NCBI GenBank assembly: GCA_021776145.1
Contig: JAJFGM010000275.1
Location: 1 to 16,292, forward strand
DNA: 16,292 bases
DNA from: Kiloniellaceae bacterium
GTDB taxonomy: Bacteria > Pseudomonadota > Alphaproteobacteria > Kiloniellales > Kiloniellaceae
Reading direction: 5' to 3'
In this document: one piece after another, positions 5,721 to 12,904 of the stretch
Layout of the letters: each line of letters opens with the position of its first letter
Position numbering within the stretch: position 1 is the stretch's first letter
Notes under the pieces: model-generated
Databases searched by the model: none
What the model saw: only the letters and a program-made list of their open reading frames with translations
Told to the model about the DNA's origin: nothing
Program-made: the position numbers and the translations under genes

Positions 5721-7214
5721 CTACTCCGCCAAACGGCGGATTGTCTCGCTGGTCGAGTGCCCCGGCGCCAAGCGTGCCAGCAGAACTCGGCCGCCGTAGG
5801 CCTGCACGACATCGGCACCGACGACGGTCTCGACGGTATAGTCAGCGCCCTTGATCAACACATCCGGGCGAATGGCGTCGATCAACTTCAGCGGCGTTTC
5901 TTCTTGAAACACGACGACACGGTTGACGCTTTCGAGCGAGGCGAGAACCGCGGCACGGGCGATCTCGGATTGCACCGGGCGGCCATCGCCCTTGAGGCGC
6001 CGCACCGAGGCGTCACTGTTAAGGCCAACGATCAGGCGGTCGCAGGCGGCGCGGGCCTGCGCCAAAAGCGAAACATGTCCGGGATGCAACAAGTCGAAAC
6101 AGCCATTGGTGAAACCGACGCAAAAGCCGGCCTGTCGCCACTGCGCGATGCGGTCCAACAGCGAGGCCAGATCCATGACCTTGTCTTCGGCGGCCAAGAG
6201 CTCGCCGCTATGCAGACTGCGCAGCAATTCACCGGCATGGGCCACCGCCGTGCCCACTTTACCAACGACGATGCCGGCGGCGAGGTTGGCAAGCTGGGCG
6301 GCTTCGACCACACCCCCGCCTGAAGCCAGCACCGCGGCAACAAGGGCGACCACCGTATCGCCGGCACCGGAGACATCGTAGACCCCGCGTGCCTCGGCAC
6401 CGAGATGCACTTGCAGTCCGCCCGGCGCCCCTTCGGCCAGCGCATGATCGGGGCCGACCACCAGGGTCATGCCCTTCTCGCTGCGCGTCGCCAGCACCCC
6501 GCCGATACCGCTGGTCTCGATCAAGGCCCGGCAGGCCGCGACGATCTCCGCCTCTTCGCCGACGGGCAGGCCGGTCGCATCCTGCAGCTCGCGCAGGTTC
6601 GGGGTCACCAGGTCGGCGCCGCGGTAGATGCCGTAGTCACGCCCCTTGGGGTCAACCACAACATAACATCCAACGGCCCGCGCCGCCGCTATGGCCGCCG
6701 TTATGGAGGCAGGGTCGAGGACACCCTTGCCGTAGTCCGACAGCACCAACACGGCGCCCGGCGTCAAGGCGGCTGCGGCTGAATCGATCAGTCGCTTGGC
6801 GGTCGCCGACGCCAGCGCCTGGGCGGCTTCCCGGTCGGTCCGCAAGAGGTGTTGACCGGCAGCGATGAAACGGTCCTTGATCGTCGTCGGGCGGCCCGCT
6901 TCCCTGACCAGCGTGACTTCGGCGCCGACGACGGCTTTCGCCAGGGTTGAGACTTCAACACCGGCTTCGTCTTCGCCGACGACGCTGAACAGCAAGGCCG
7001 TGGCGCCCGCCGCGGAAAGATTGCGCTGCACATTGCCGGCGCCGCCCAACATCCGGTCTTCGCGGTCGACCCGCAGCACCGGGATAGGCCCCTCGGGCGA
7101 GATGCGTTCAACCACGCCGTAGACGAAACGATCGAGCATGACATCGCCGATGACCACGACGCGGGCGTTGCCAAGCGCCTCGAGTCGGCTGGCAAGGCTG
7201 GCAGTGTCGGTCAT
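5721..7214 (-). CDS. hldE: Bifunctional heptose-7-phosphate kinase / heptose-1-phosphate adenylyltransferase
   Basis: At 497 aa it has the full length of HldE (RfaE). The N-terminal PfkB-type kinase (about 1-330) shows VIGDVMLDRFVYG, ISPEGPIPVL, LGGAGNV, LSDYGKGVL and DVSGAGDTVVA (280-290, with the anion-hole GAGD). The C-terminal cytidylyltransferase-like domain (about 360-497) shows TNGCFDLLHPGH (369-380, the HxGH site), GLNSD, GRPVQSEIAR and KGADYTVETVVGAD. The enzyme phosphorylates D-glycero-D-manno-heptose 7-phosphate at C1 and then makes ADP-heptose for the LPS inner core. GAGGTG 5 nt before the ATG at 7214 supports the start. It lies 75 nt downstream of gmhA, the preceding pathway step. 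Confidence 0.96.
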   Translation of the reverse strand: MTDTASLASRLEALGNARVVVIGDVMLDRFVYGVVERISPEGPIPVLRVDREDRMLGGAGNVQRNLSAAGATALLFSVVGEDEAGVEVSTLAKAVVGAEVTLVREAGRPTTIKDRFIAAGQHLLRTDREAAQALASATAKRLIDSAAAALTPGAVLVLSDYGKGVLDPASITAAIAAARAVGCYVVVDPKGRDYGIYRGADLVTPNLRELQDATGLPVGEEAEIVAACRALIETSGIGGVLATRSEKGMTLVVGPDHALAEGAPGGLQVHLGAEARGVYDVSGAGDTVVALVAAVLASGGGVVEAAQLANLAAGIVVGKVGTAVAHAGELLRSLHSGELLAAEDKVMDLASLLDRIAQWRQAGFCVGFTNGCFDLLHPGHVSLLAQARAACDRLIVGLNSDASVRRLKGDGRPVQSEIARAAVLASLESVNRVVVFQEETPLKLIDAIRPDVLIKGADYTVETVVGADVVQAYGGRVLLARLAPGHSTSETIRRLAE

Positions 7215-7289
7215 GTCTTCACCTCGTTCCTCTCTTCCCCGCGCGGCATCCGCCCGGCAACGCCCCGCCGGCTATGCGGCGATGTCCCT

Positions 7290-7877
7290 TTAGACCAGGC
7301 CCAGGCGCCGCTCCAGGGCGCCACAGAGTATCTGGCCCAGGGTGATGTGCATTTCTTGAATTCGCGCCGTCGTGGCCGAGGGCACCAGCAGCAGGGGATC
7401 CGCCAGGCCAACCAGGTCGCCGCCATCGCGGCCCGACAAAGCCGCCGCCCGCAGGCCCAAACCCTTCGCCTTGCGGAGCGCAGCGGTGACATTGGCGCTG
7501 CGGCCCGAGGTGGAAATGCCGACCGCCACATCACCCGGCCGACCCACGGCCTCGATCTGGCGGGCGAAAAGCTGCTCGAATCCCATGTCGTTGCCGACGG
7601 CGGTCAGCGCCGAGCTGTCGGTGGTCAGGGCCAGGGCGGCGATCGGCGCGCGGTCGGTGACGTAACGCACCGTCAGCTCGGTGGCCAGGTGCTGGGCGTC
7701 GGCCGCCGAACCCCCATTACCGAAAAACAGCAATTTCCCTCCGTTTTTTACCGATTCGACGGAAATTTCGACCAAGCGTTCGAAAGGTTCGGCCATGCCC
7801 TCGCGGGTGGCCTTGGCAACGATCTCGTGTTCATCGAATTCGCTGAGGAAATATCCCTTGAGATCGATTTCCCGCAT
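7290..7877 (-). CDS. gmhA: Sedoheptulose-7-phosphate (phosphoheptose) isomerase
   Basis: From the ATG at 7877 the product is 195 aa, the usual size for GmhA. The SIS fold shows GNGGSAADAQHLATELTVRY (53-72, with the metal- or substrate-contacting H63 and E67), DSSALTAVGND, ISTSGRS (121-127, phosphate-binding) and QEMHITLGQIL with catalytic His177. It isomerises sedoheptulose 7-phosphate to D-glycero-D-manno-heptose 7-phosphate, the first step to ADP-heptose, and feeds HldE encoded just downstream. AAGGAAGGG lies about 12 nt before this ATG. An in-frame TTG at 7889 overlaps that site and is unlikely to be used. The epimerase hldD and phosphatase gmhB are not in the window. Confidence 0.95.
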   Translation of the reverse strand: MREIDLKGYFLSEFDEHEIVAKATREGMAEPFERLVEISVESVKNGGKLLFFGNGGSAADAQHLATELTVRYVTDRAPIAALALTTDSSALTAVGNDMGFEQLFARQIEAVGRPGDVAVGISTSGRSANVTAALRKAKGLGLRAAALSGRDGGDLVGLADPLLLVPSATTARIQEMHITLGQILCGALERRLGLV

Positions 7878-8175
7878 ATCGCGCGTCAACCCTTCCTTGC
7901 GGCGATGAGAACCGCCCAGCGGCGAACCGTCACCCTCCTGAACTCACCCCACACCCTGGAAACCAGAGTGGAGCCCGCGATTGACCGGAACCTCGCGTTG
8001 GCGCCAATCGATCGCGCTCCGCTCTAGTCTATCCGCCGCCGCGGCGCAAGAAAATCCCAGGCAAAATCACGCCTTCGGCGCCGACCGCGACGGCATGGCA
8101 TTGGCATTTGGCGCTAGCGAATTAAAGGTTTCGAAACCACGCGGCGCTTAGCGTAATCGAAGGCATGAGCCTCGA
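7878..8175. other. Divergent gap between gmhA and the GGDEF/EAL-like gene
   Basis: These 298 bp have no supported gene. On the gmhA side there is a hairpin at 7952-7970 (CTGG-aaa-CCAG with CAC/GTG flanks and one mismatch, which becomes a G-U pair in the gmhA transcript). AGGAGG about 55 nt upstream of gmhA could serve only a GTG that directly abuts it. On the other side lies the palindrome cluster at 8110-8153. Confidence 0.4.
8110..8153. promoter_or_regulatory. Palindrome cluster, candidate operator region
   Basis: A perfect 12-bp palindrome, GGTTTCGAAACC (8127-8138), is flanked by GGCGCTAGCG (8110-8119, containing the palindrome CGCTAGCG) and GGCGCTTAGCG (8143-8153), which are near-identical direct repeats. 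The set ends 22 nt before the ATG of the GGDEF/EAL-like gene. The symmetry suggests binding sites for dimeric regulators, but no named family is recognised. Confidence 0.4.
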
Positions 8176-9492
8176 ATGCAGACGAAAAAGAAGATCATGA
8201 AGCCATCACGGAGAAACCCGGCGCCGATCCAAGAGCAGATCATGCTCGATTACGTCGAACGCCTGGGCCGATTCCGCGAAGGCAGGCGCGCCGCCCATGT
8301 CCACCTTTCCCGCCTGCAGCCCTTCAATCGTCGCCAACAGCACCTCCGAATCGCAGCCACGACCATGCAACCGGTCGTGCAGCGTTTCGAGGGCATCGTC
8401 TTCGAGCTCTTCAACGACGACCTGGTGATGATCTGCAAGGGCGCCACTGTTTCCGAGATGGACGAGGCAGTGCTGCGCCTGCGTTTCCTGTTCAGCGACG
8501 ATCCCCTGTTGTCGAGCGAGGAAGAGGACAACGAAGGCTTCTGCACCTGGTACGACCTGGAGGAGGACTACGCCGACGTTTTGGCGCTCGCCGCCCACTA
8601 CGACCGTGGCCGTGTCGAATATGATAAGGCCGTGCAAAAAGCCGAAACCGAAAACGGCGAGGAACTCCCCGTCGAACCTCTCGATCCGCCACACCTGGCC
8701 ATCATCGAGAAGTCGATCGCCCAGGCCGACCTGTCGAGCATGATCGCCCGCCAGATGATCTACCAGATGGTCGGAAAAAGCTCGCCGCAGCAGGTTTTCG
8801 AGGAGATCTACATCTCCATCGACAGCCTGCGTGAAACCCTGATGCCGAACTTCGACATCACGGCCAACCGTTGGTTGTTCCAGGATCTCACGCGGCATCT
8901 CGATATGCGCATGCTGGCAATTCTCCTGCACAGCGACGACTGCAGCCTGCGGCAATCCTTCAGCCTGAACCTGAATATCTCGACCGTGTTGTCGCCGCAG
9001 TTCCTTAAGTTCGACGCGACCCTGACCGACAGCCAACGCAATTCCATCGTCGTCGAGTTGCAGCTGATCGACATATTCGGAGATCTCGGCAACTTCTATT
9101 TCGCCCGCGACTTTCTGCGCGATCGCGGCTTCCGCCTGTGTCTCGACGGCCTGACGCACCTTTCCCTGCCCTTCGTCGACCGCGCCCAATTCGGTCTCGA
9201 CCTCTGCAAACTGCATTGGAGCCCGGAGCTTTCCCAGCAGCTCTCCAGCACGAACGCCATGACGCTGCGCAATGCCGTCCAAAAACTCGGTGCCGAACGC
9301 ACCGTGCTGTCGCGCTGTGAAGAGCCGGAGTCGATCGAACTCGGCCAATCCCTCGGAATTGCACTGTTCCAGGGCTATTACCTCGACCGCTTGCATAATT
9401 CAAACCGCACCAGCACCGACGTAGCGCGGACCCTCAGCCAAGCCATGACCCGTCAGCGCCTGCACGCCCGCAGCACCGGCCGCTTCAGCTGA
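8176..9492 (+). CDS. Degenerate GGDEF-EAL protein, probably catalytically inactive
   Basis: The 438-aa product has an N-terminal part (about 55-145) that recalls a decayed GGDEF domain (FELFNDDLVMICKGA, LRFLFSDDPLL). The C-terminal part (about 205-425) has the EAL-barrel layout: NLNIST (265-270), IVVELQLIDIF (291-301), LCLDGLTHLS (321-330), LCKLHWSP (343-350) and LFQGYYLDRL (397-406). The EAL tripeptide is absent; the matching strand reads YISIDSLRETL. The DD pair is reduced to DG. This argues for a c-di-GMP-binding or protein-binding pseudo-enzyme rather than a phosphodiesterase. The start is uncertain: ATG 8176 or ATG 8197, the latter with a purine-rich AAAAAGAAG just before it. No membrane segment is seen. 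It is convergent with regA. Confidence 0.8.
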   Translation: MQTKKKIMKPSRRNPAPIQEQIMLDYVERLGRFREGRRAAHVHLSRLQPFNRRQQHLRIAATTMQPVVQRFEGIVFELFNDDLVMICKGATVSEMDEAVLRLRFLFSDDPLLSSEEEDNEGFCTWYDLEEDYADVLALAAHYDRGRVEYDKAVQKAETENGEELPVEPLDPPHLAIIEKSIAQADLSSMIARQMIYQMVGKSSPQQVFEEIYISIDSLRETLMPNFDITANRWLFQDLTRHLDMRMLAILLHSDDCSLRQSFSLNLNISTVLSPQFLKFDATLTDSQRNSIVVELQLIDIFGDLGNFYFARDFLRDRGFRLCLDGLTHLSLPFVDRAQFGLDLCKLHWSPELSQQLSSTNAMTLRNAVQKLGAERTVLSRCEEPESIELGQSLGIALFQGYYLDRLHNSNRTSTDVARTLSQAMTRQRLHARSTGRFS

Positions 9493-9527
9493 CTCCCGAC
9501 GCGGCTACCCCGTAACAGGCCTCGCGC

Positions 9528-10103
9528 TCAACTTCTCGGCGCGTATTTCGCCAAGATGCGCTGCAGCGTGCGCCTGTGCATGCGCAGACGCCGGGCCGTT
9601 TCCGATACATTGCGGCCACATTGCTCGTAGACCCGTTGAATGTGTTCCCAGCGCACGCGGTCGGCGCTCATCGGCAGTTCCGGCGGCGGCGGCAGGGCCG
9701 ATTCGCTCTTCAGCAAGGCAGCCTCGACCTGATCCGCGTCCGCCGGTTTGGGCAGGTAGTCCGTGGCGCCGACTTTTACCGCCGCCACGGCTGTGGCGAT
9801 ATTTCCATAACCGGTGAGAATGATGATGCGGGCATCCTCGCGAATATCGCGCAGCGCACGCACGACCTCGAGGCCGGAGCCATCGTCAAGCCTCAGATCC
9901 ACGACCGCGTAGCTCGGCCGCAGGGTGGCACAGGCCGCCGTGCCCTCGTTGACACTGTATGCCGTTTGCACCGCAAAGCCGCGTCGTTCCATGGCTTGCG
10001 CCAAGCGGTCGCAAAATCGCCGGTCGTCATCGACGATCAAGAGGTCTCGGCGTTCGCCGCTCTGCAGCGGTGGTTCGGGCCAGCCGTCGCGTGCTTCGCT
10101 CAT
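9528..10103 (-). CDS. regA: Redox response regulator RegA/PrrA/ActR
   Basis: The 191-aa protein has an N-terminal receiver with the acidic pocket LIVDDD (22-27), phospho-acceptor Asp69 in VVDLRLDDGSGL, Thr97 in LTGYGNIATAVAAVK and Lys119 in LPKPADAD. A proline hinge (PPPPELP, 138-144) follows. The C-terminal Fis-type helix-turn-helix contains MSADRVRWEHIQRVYE and NVSETARRLRMHRRTLQRI. This arrangement and near-invariant sequence are diagnostic of RegA/PrrA/ActR, the global regulator of photosynthesis, respiration, nitrogen and carbon fixation genes in response to redox state. Its start overlaps the stop of regB by 4 nt (ATGA), so the pair should be translationally coupled. Confidence 0.96.
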   Translation of the reverse strand: MSEARDGWPEPPLQSGERRDLLIVDDDRRFCDRLAQAMERRGFAVQTAYSVNEGTAACATLRPSYAVVDLRLDDGSGLEVVRALRDIREDARIIILTGYGNIATAVAAVKVGATDYLPKPADADQVEAALLKSESALPPPPELPMSADRVRWEHIQRVYEQCGRNVSETARRLRMHRRTLQRILAKYAPRS

Positions 10104-11443
10104 GCCGTCCCCCCCACGGTCGTCGCTTCCAGGCGATGCCGTGGCCAGGATACGGTTACCTCCGCACCGCCAAGTCCGCGGTTGGCGAAATTCAGATCGG
10201 CGCCGCAGCGGCTTAGCAAGGTCTGCGCGATGAAAATACCCAACCCCATGTGTGGTCCCGCCGTTGCTTGTCTCCTGTCCCCGGCGTCGGTCGAAAAATA
10301 GGGTTCGCCCAGACGGTCGAGGGTACCCGGATCAAAGCCGGGCCCATCATCGGTGATGCGAAGGACAACGTCGTCCGCATCCCACCAAAGCCTCGCTTCG
10401 ACACGCTTTCGCGCGAACTGTACCGCATTTTGAATGAGGACGCCCAGACCATGGAGCGTTTCCGGATTGCGTTCGACCATCGGCGGGCTCTCACCCTGTT
10501 CTTCGAGCGGTTCCGCGATCAGGGCGAAGGTAACTTCGGCGCGCTGATGCGGCTCCGCCGCCAGTTCGATCAATGTGGTGATTGGTAGTCTGTGATAGGG
10601 AGCGCCGGCGTCGCTTTCCGGCCGCTCTCCGAGCGCCCTGAGGATCTCTCTGCAGCGATGCGCTTCCGCCAGCAACAATTCGACATCCTCGCGCCAGGGG
10701 CTATCGGCCGGAAGGTCGCGGTTCAATTCGCGCGCCACCACCGCAATGGTGCCCAAGGGACTGCCCAGTTCGTGCGCCGCCGCGGCGGCAAGACCGCCCA
10801 AGGCCGAGAGCTGCTGTTCGCGCGCCAACGCCACCTGCATCGCCTCCAGCGCCCGCAAGCGGTCCCTTGATTCATGGGCGATGGACGAGACATAAAGGGC
10901 AATAAAGAAGACCGCAAGAACCAGAGCCACCCACAAACCGGCGAGATAGATCGGCGAGGCGAGAATGCCGCCCTGCGGCCAAGGCAGCGGCAGACTCCAC
11001 AAGCCGACGGCCGAAACCAGCGTGGCCGCCAGTCCCGCCAAACCGAGCGTGACTCGACGCGACAGGATCCAGGCCGAAACCGCGACCGGCGCCAGAATGA
11101 AAATGACGAAGGGGTTATGCAATCCGCCGGTCAAACCCAGCAAGGCGCTCAATTGGATCAAGTCGAAGGCCAGAGTGGCTGCCGCCTCGCGGTCGCCCAG
11201 CCAAGCCGAGCTGGGCCGCGTCATGGAGATCCAGACGTTGAGCAATCCCGACAGCAGGACCACGGCCATGGCCGAAATCAGCGGCAATTCAAAGCCGAAG
11301 CCGAAATCGACCACCGCTAGCGCCACGGCCTGTCCGCCCAACGCGACCCAGCGGATCATCACCAGGGTGCGCAGGCGCAGGCGGTTGCCTTCCGAACCGA
11401 TCCCGGCGGCGGGCCGGGTTGCAAGCCGTTCAACGTCACTCAT
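10100..11443 (-). CDS. regB: Redox sensor histidine kinase RegB/PrrB/ActS
   Basis: From the ATG at 11443 the product is 447 aa. An N-terminal block of about six membrane helices (28-185) contains GGLHNPF (106-112), the ubiquinone-binding motif of RegB. The dimerisation domain has AAAAHELGSPLGT with phospho-acceptor His224, and Cys264 lies exactly 40 residues later in HRCREIL, matching the His225/Cys265 pair of Rhodobacter RegB. The ATPase domain shows LIQNAVQFA (N-box), ITDDGPGF and GPHMGLGIF. RegB phosphorylates RegA under reducing conditions and is inhibited by oxidised quinone and Cys oxidation. In-frame codons reach a TTG at 11527, but the conserved RLRTLVMIRWVAL segment supports 11443. 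Confidence 0.95.
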   Translation of the reverse strand: MSDVERLATRPAAGIGSEGNRLRLRTLVMIRWVALGGQAVALAVVDFGFGFELPLISAMAVVLLSGLLNVWISMTRPSSAWLGDREAAATLAFDLIQLSALLGLTGGLHNPFVIFILAPVAVSAWILSRRVTLGLAGLAATLVSAVGLWSLPLPWPQGGILASPIYLAGLWVALVLAVFFIALYVSSIAHESRDRLRALEAMQVALAREQQLSALGGLAAAAAHELGSPLGTIAVVARELNRDLPADSPWREDVELLLAEAHRCREILRALGERPESDAGAPYHRLPITTLIELAAEPHQRAEVTFALIAEPLEEQGESPPMVERNPETLHGLGVLIQNAVQFARKRVEARLWWDADDVVLRITDDGPGFDPGTLDRLGEPYFSTDAGDRRQATAGPHMGLGIFIAQTLLSRCGADLNFANRGLGGAEVTVSWPRHRLEATTVGGTA

Positions 11444-11449
11444 GGCTTC

Positions 11450-11478
11450 AATAGAATGCGCCGCCGGCGCCCTGACAA
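11450..11478 (-). promoter_or_regulatory. Candidate regB promoter, possibly leaderless
   Basis: On the minus strand TTGTCA (11473-11478) lies 17 nt before TCTATT (11450-11455), matching the sigma-70 consensus in 5 of 6 and 4 of 6 positions. The -10 ends 6 nt before the regB ATG, so transcription would begin at or next to the start codon. The absence of a Shine-Dalgarno there fits a leaderless mRNA. Confidence 0.35.
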
Positions 11479-11561
11479 GTCCATTGGGGCAAGCCCCTTG
11501 ACCATTCCCGTGGGCCGAACGCTTCAATCGCGCGAATCAGACCGCCGGGCGGCGATTTGGG

Positions 11562-12602
11562 CTAGTCTGCCGGCCCCGAAACCCCGGCCTGGTCGAAGGT
11601 CGCCATGCCGTTGTGGCACGCCAGTGCCGCCTTGAGGACAAAAAACGACAGCATCGCGCCGGAGGCCTCACCTAGGCGCATACCCATGTCCATGAGGCCG
11701 TGCTTGCCGATTTTGTCCAACAGCCGGGCGTGCCCTGGCTCGACCGAGATATGCCCGACCTGGCAATGGTCCAGCAGGCTTGAATCGAGGCAATGAAGGA
11801 CCGCCGCCGCCGCGGTACAGGCATAGCCATCCAAGAGCACCGGAACGCGGGCCATCCGCGCCGCCAGCACGGCTCCGGCGATCGCAGCCAGCTCGCCACC
11901 GCCAACCCGCATTAGGATCTGCAATGGGTCGCCGTCGGCACCGTGCAGGGCCGCCGCTTTTTTGACGGCTTCGGTCTTGCGCGCCAAGGCCGCATCGTCG
12001 ATGCCGGTGCCGCGCCCGACCCAGTCGGCGGCCTCGCCGCCAAAAAGCAAATGGCAAAGCGCCGCGGCGCTGGTGGTGTTGCCGATACCCATTTCACCGA
12101 GCGCCAGAATGTCGACACCCTCTTCGACCGCCATCATGCCGTAAGCAAGGGCACGCGCGCAGTCCACCTCGGACATTGCCGCCGCCAGCGTGAAATCGTG
12201 AGTCGGCTCGTCCAATGCCATCTCGTACACCCTGAGATCGGCATCGGCGAGCTCGCAGAGCTGGTTGACGGCGGCACCGCCGGCAATGAAGTTCGCCACC
12301 ATCTGCTTGGTCACCTCGGCCGGGTATGCCGAAACACCCTGTCGGGTCACGCCGTGGTTACCGGCGAAAACAGCGGCACGCGGCCGATCGAGACGCGGCG
12401 GTTGGCGGCCTTGCCAGGTCGCAAGCCAAACGGCGAGTTCTTCCAGCCGGCCGAGCGCGCCGGCCGGCTTGGTGAGCTGCGCCTGGGGCGCCAGGGCGGC
12501 GGTGCCGGCTACCTGGTCCGGGCCCGGCAGCGCGCGCAAGAGGGCCCGGATCTCATCGAAGTTTGCCGGGGCCTTATGCGTGCCTGGATGCGTGTCTGAC
12601 AT
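11562..12602 (-). CDS. cobT: Nicotinate-nucleotide--dimethylbenzimidazole phosphoribosyltransferase
   Basis: The 346-aa protein matches CobT in length. Motifs in order are LTKPAGALGRLEELA (43-57), AGNHGVTRQGVSAYP (80-94), LGEMGIGNTTSAAAL (168-182, with Glu170), VGRGTGIDD (195-203), VGGGELAAIAGA, HISVEPGH and MRLGEASGAM (308-317, with Glu312, the likely general base equivalent to Glu317 of Salmonella CobT). It transfers phosphoribose from nicotinate mononucleotide to dimethylbenzimidazole, giving alpha-ribazole phosphate, the lower ligand of B12. GGAG sits 7 nt before the ATG at 12602. It is divergent from cobS and upstream of regB on the same strand. No cobalamin riboswitch signature was seen before it. 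Confidence 0.96.
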   Translation of the reverse strand: MSDTHPGTHKAPANFDEIRALLRALPGPDQVAGTAALAPQAQLTKPAGALGRLEELAVWLATWQGRQPPRLDRPRAAVFAGNHGVTRQGVSAYPAEVTKQMVANFIAGGAAVNQLCELADADLRVYEMALDEPTHDFTLAAAMSEVDCARALAYGMMAVEEGVDILALGEMGIGNTTSAAALCHLLFGGEAADWVGRGTGIDDAALARKTEAVKKAAALHGADGDPLQILMRVGGGELAAIAGAVLAARMARVPVLLDGYACTAAAAVLHCLDSSLLDHCQVGHISVEPGHARLLDKIGKHGLMDMGMRLGEASGAMLSFFVLKAALACHNGMATFDQAGVSGPAD

Positions 12603-12634
12603 AGGGGGCTCCGCTGGCAGTCTGGAATGGACAG

Positions 12635-12904
12635 GTGGCGGCCATATGTCTAATCCAGGGTGGGAAAGAGAACGAGCGTCTCCTTATGACGCTGTGCGAC
12701 CTCGCGCAACAGCCTTCTGGCCGCGATGGCGCCGGCGGCAAGGTGGCGGCCCCTGGAATCGACGCTGGATTGAACGCATTGCCTAGTTCCATGACTTCCG
12801 AAGCCTCGCCCGCGCGGGCTGAACACCACGATCACGGGTTCATAGCCAGAGCGGCGGCCAGAGCGGCGGCCAGAGCGGCGGCCAGAAAGGCGACGAACGG
12901 ATGA
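12635..12904 (+). CDS. Candidate leader ORF overlapping cobS (89 aa)
   Basis: An ORF from the GTG at 12635 ends with a TGA that overlaps the cobS ATG by 4 nt (ATGA at 12901-12904), a junction typical of translational coupling. Codon third positions are moderately GC-rich, and the C-terminus reads RAAARAAARAAARKA, encoded by the 12-bp tandem repeat. There is no recognisable domain, and an HHDH segment precedes the repeat. Codons AGA and ATA, rare in this genome, occur. An opposing minus-strand frame is also open, so both may be chance. Listed because the ATGA junction and in-frame repeat are suggestive, not because the product is known. Confidence 0.25.
   Translation: MAAICLIQGGKENERLLMTLCDLAQQPSGRDGAGGKVAAPGIDAGLNALPSSMTSEASPARAEHHDHGFIARAAARAAARAAARKATNG
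12848..12883. repeat. Three tandem copies of a 12-bp repeat
   Basis: AGAGCGGCGGCC is repeated exactly at 12848-12859, 12860-12871 and 12872-12883, with a further partial AGA at 12884-12886. The array ends 17 nt before the cobS start codon. The unit length is a multiple of three, so copy-number changes would keep any frame crossing it open. It may be a slippage site that alters cobS leader length. Confidence 0.9.

Noticed and set aside
8206..9396. Long minus-strand ORF of 396 aa opposite the degenerate GGDEF-EAL gene
   Set aside because: It is the mirror frame of a GC3-biased gene; its composition is atypical and the plus-strand protein has recognisable domain structure.
12603..12900. Cobalamin riboswitch expected near cobT/cobS
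   Set aside because: No B12-box (GCCACTG-like) or supporting conserved segments were seen on either strand by eye.
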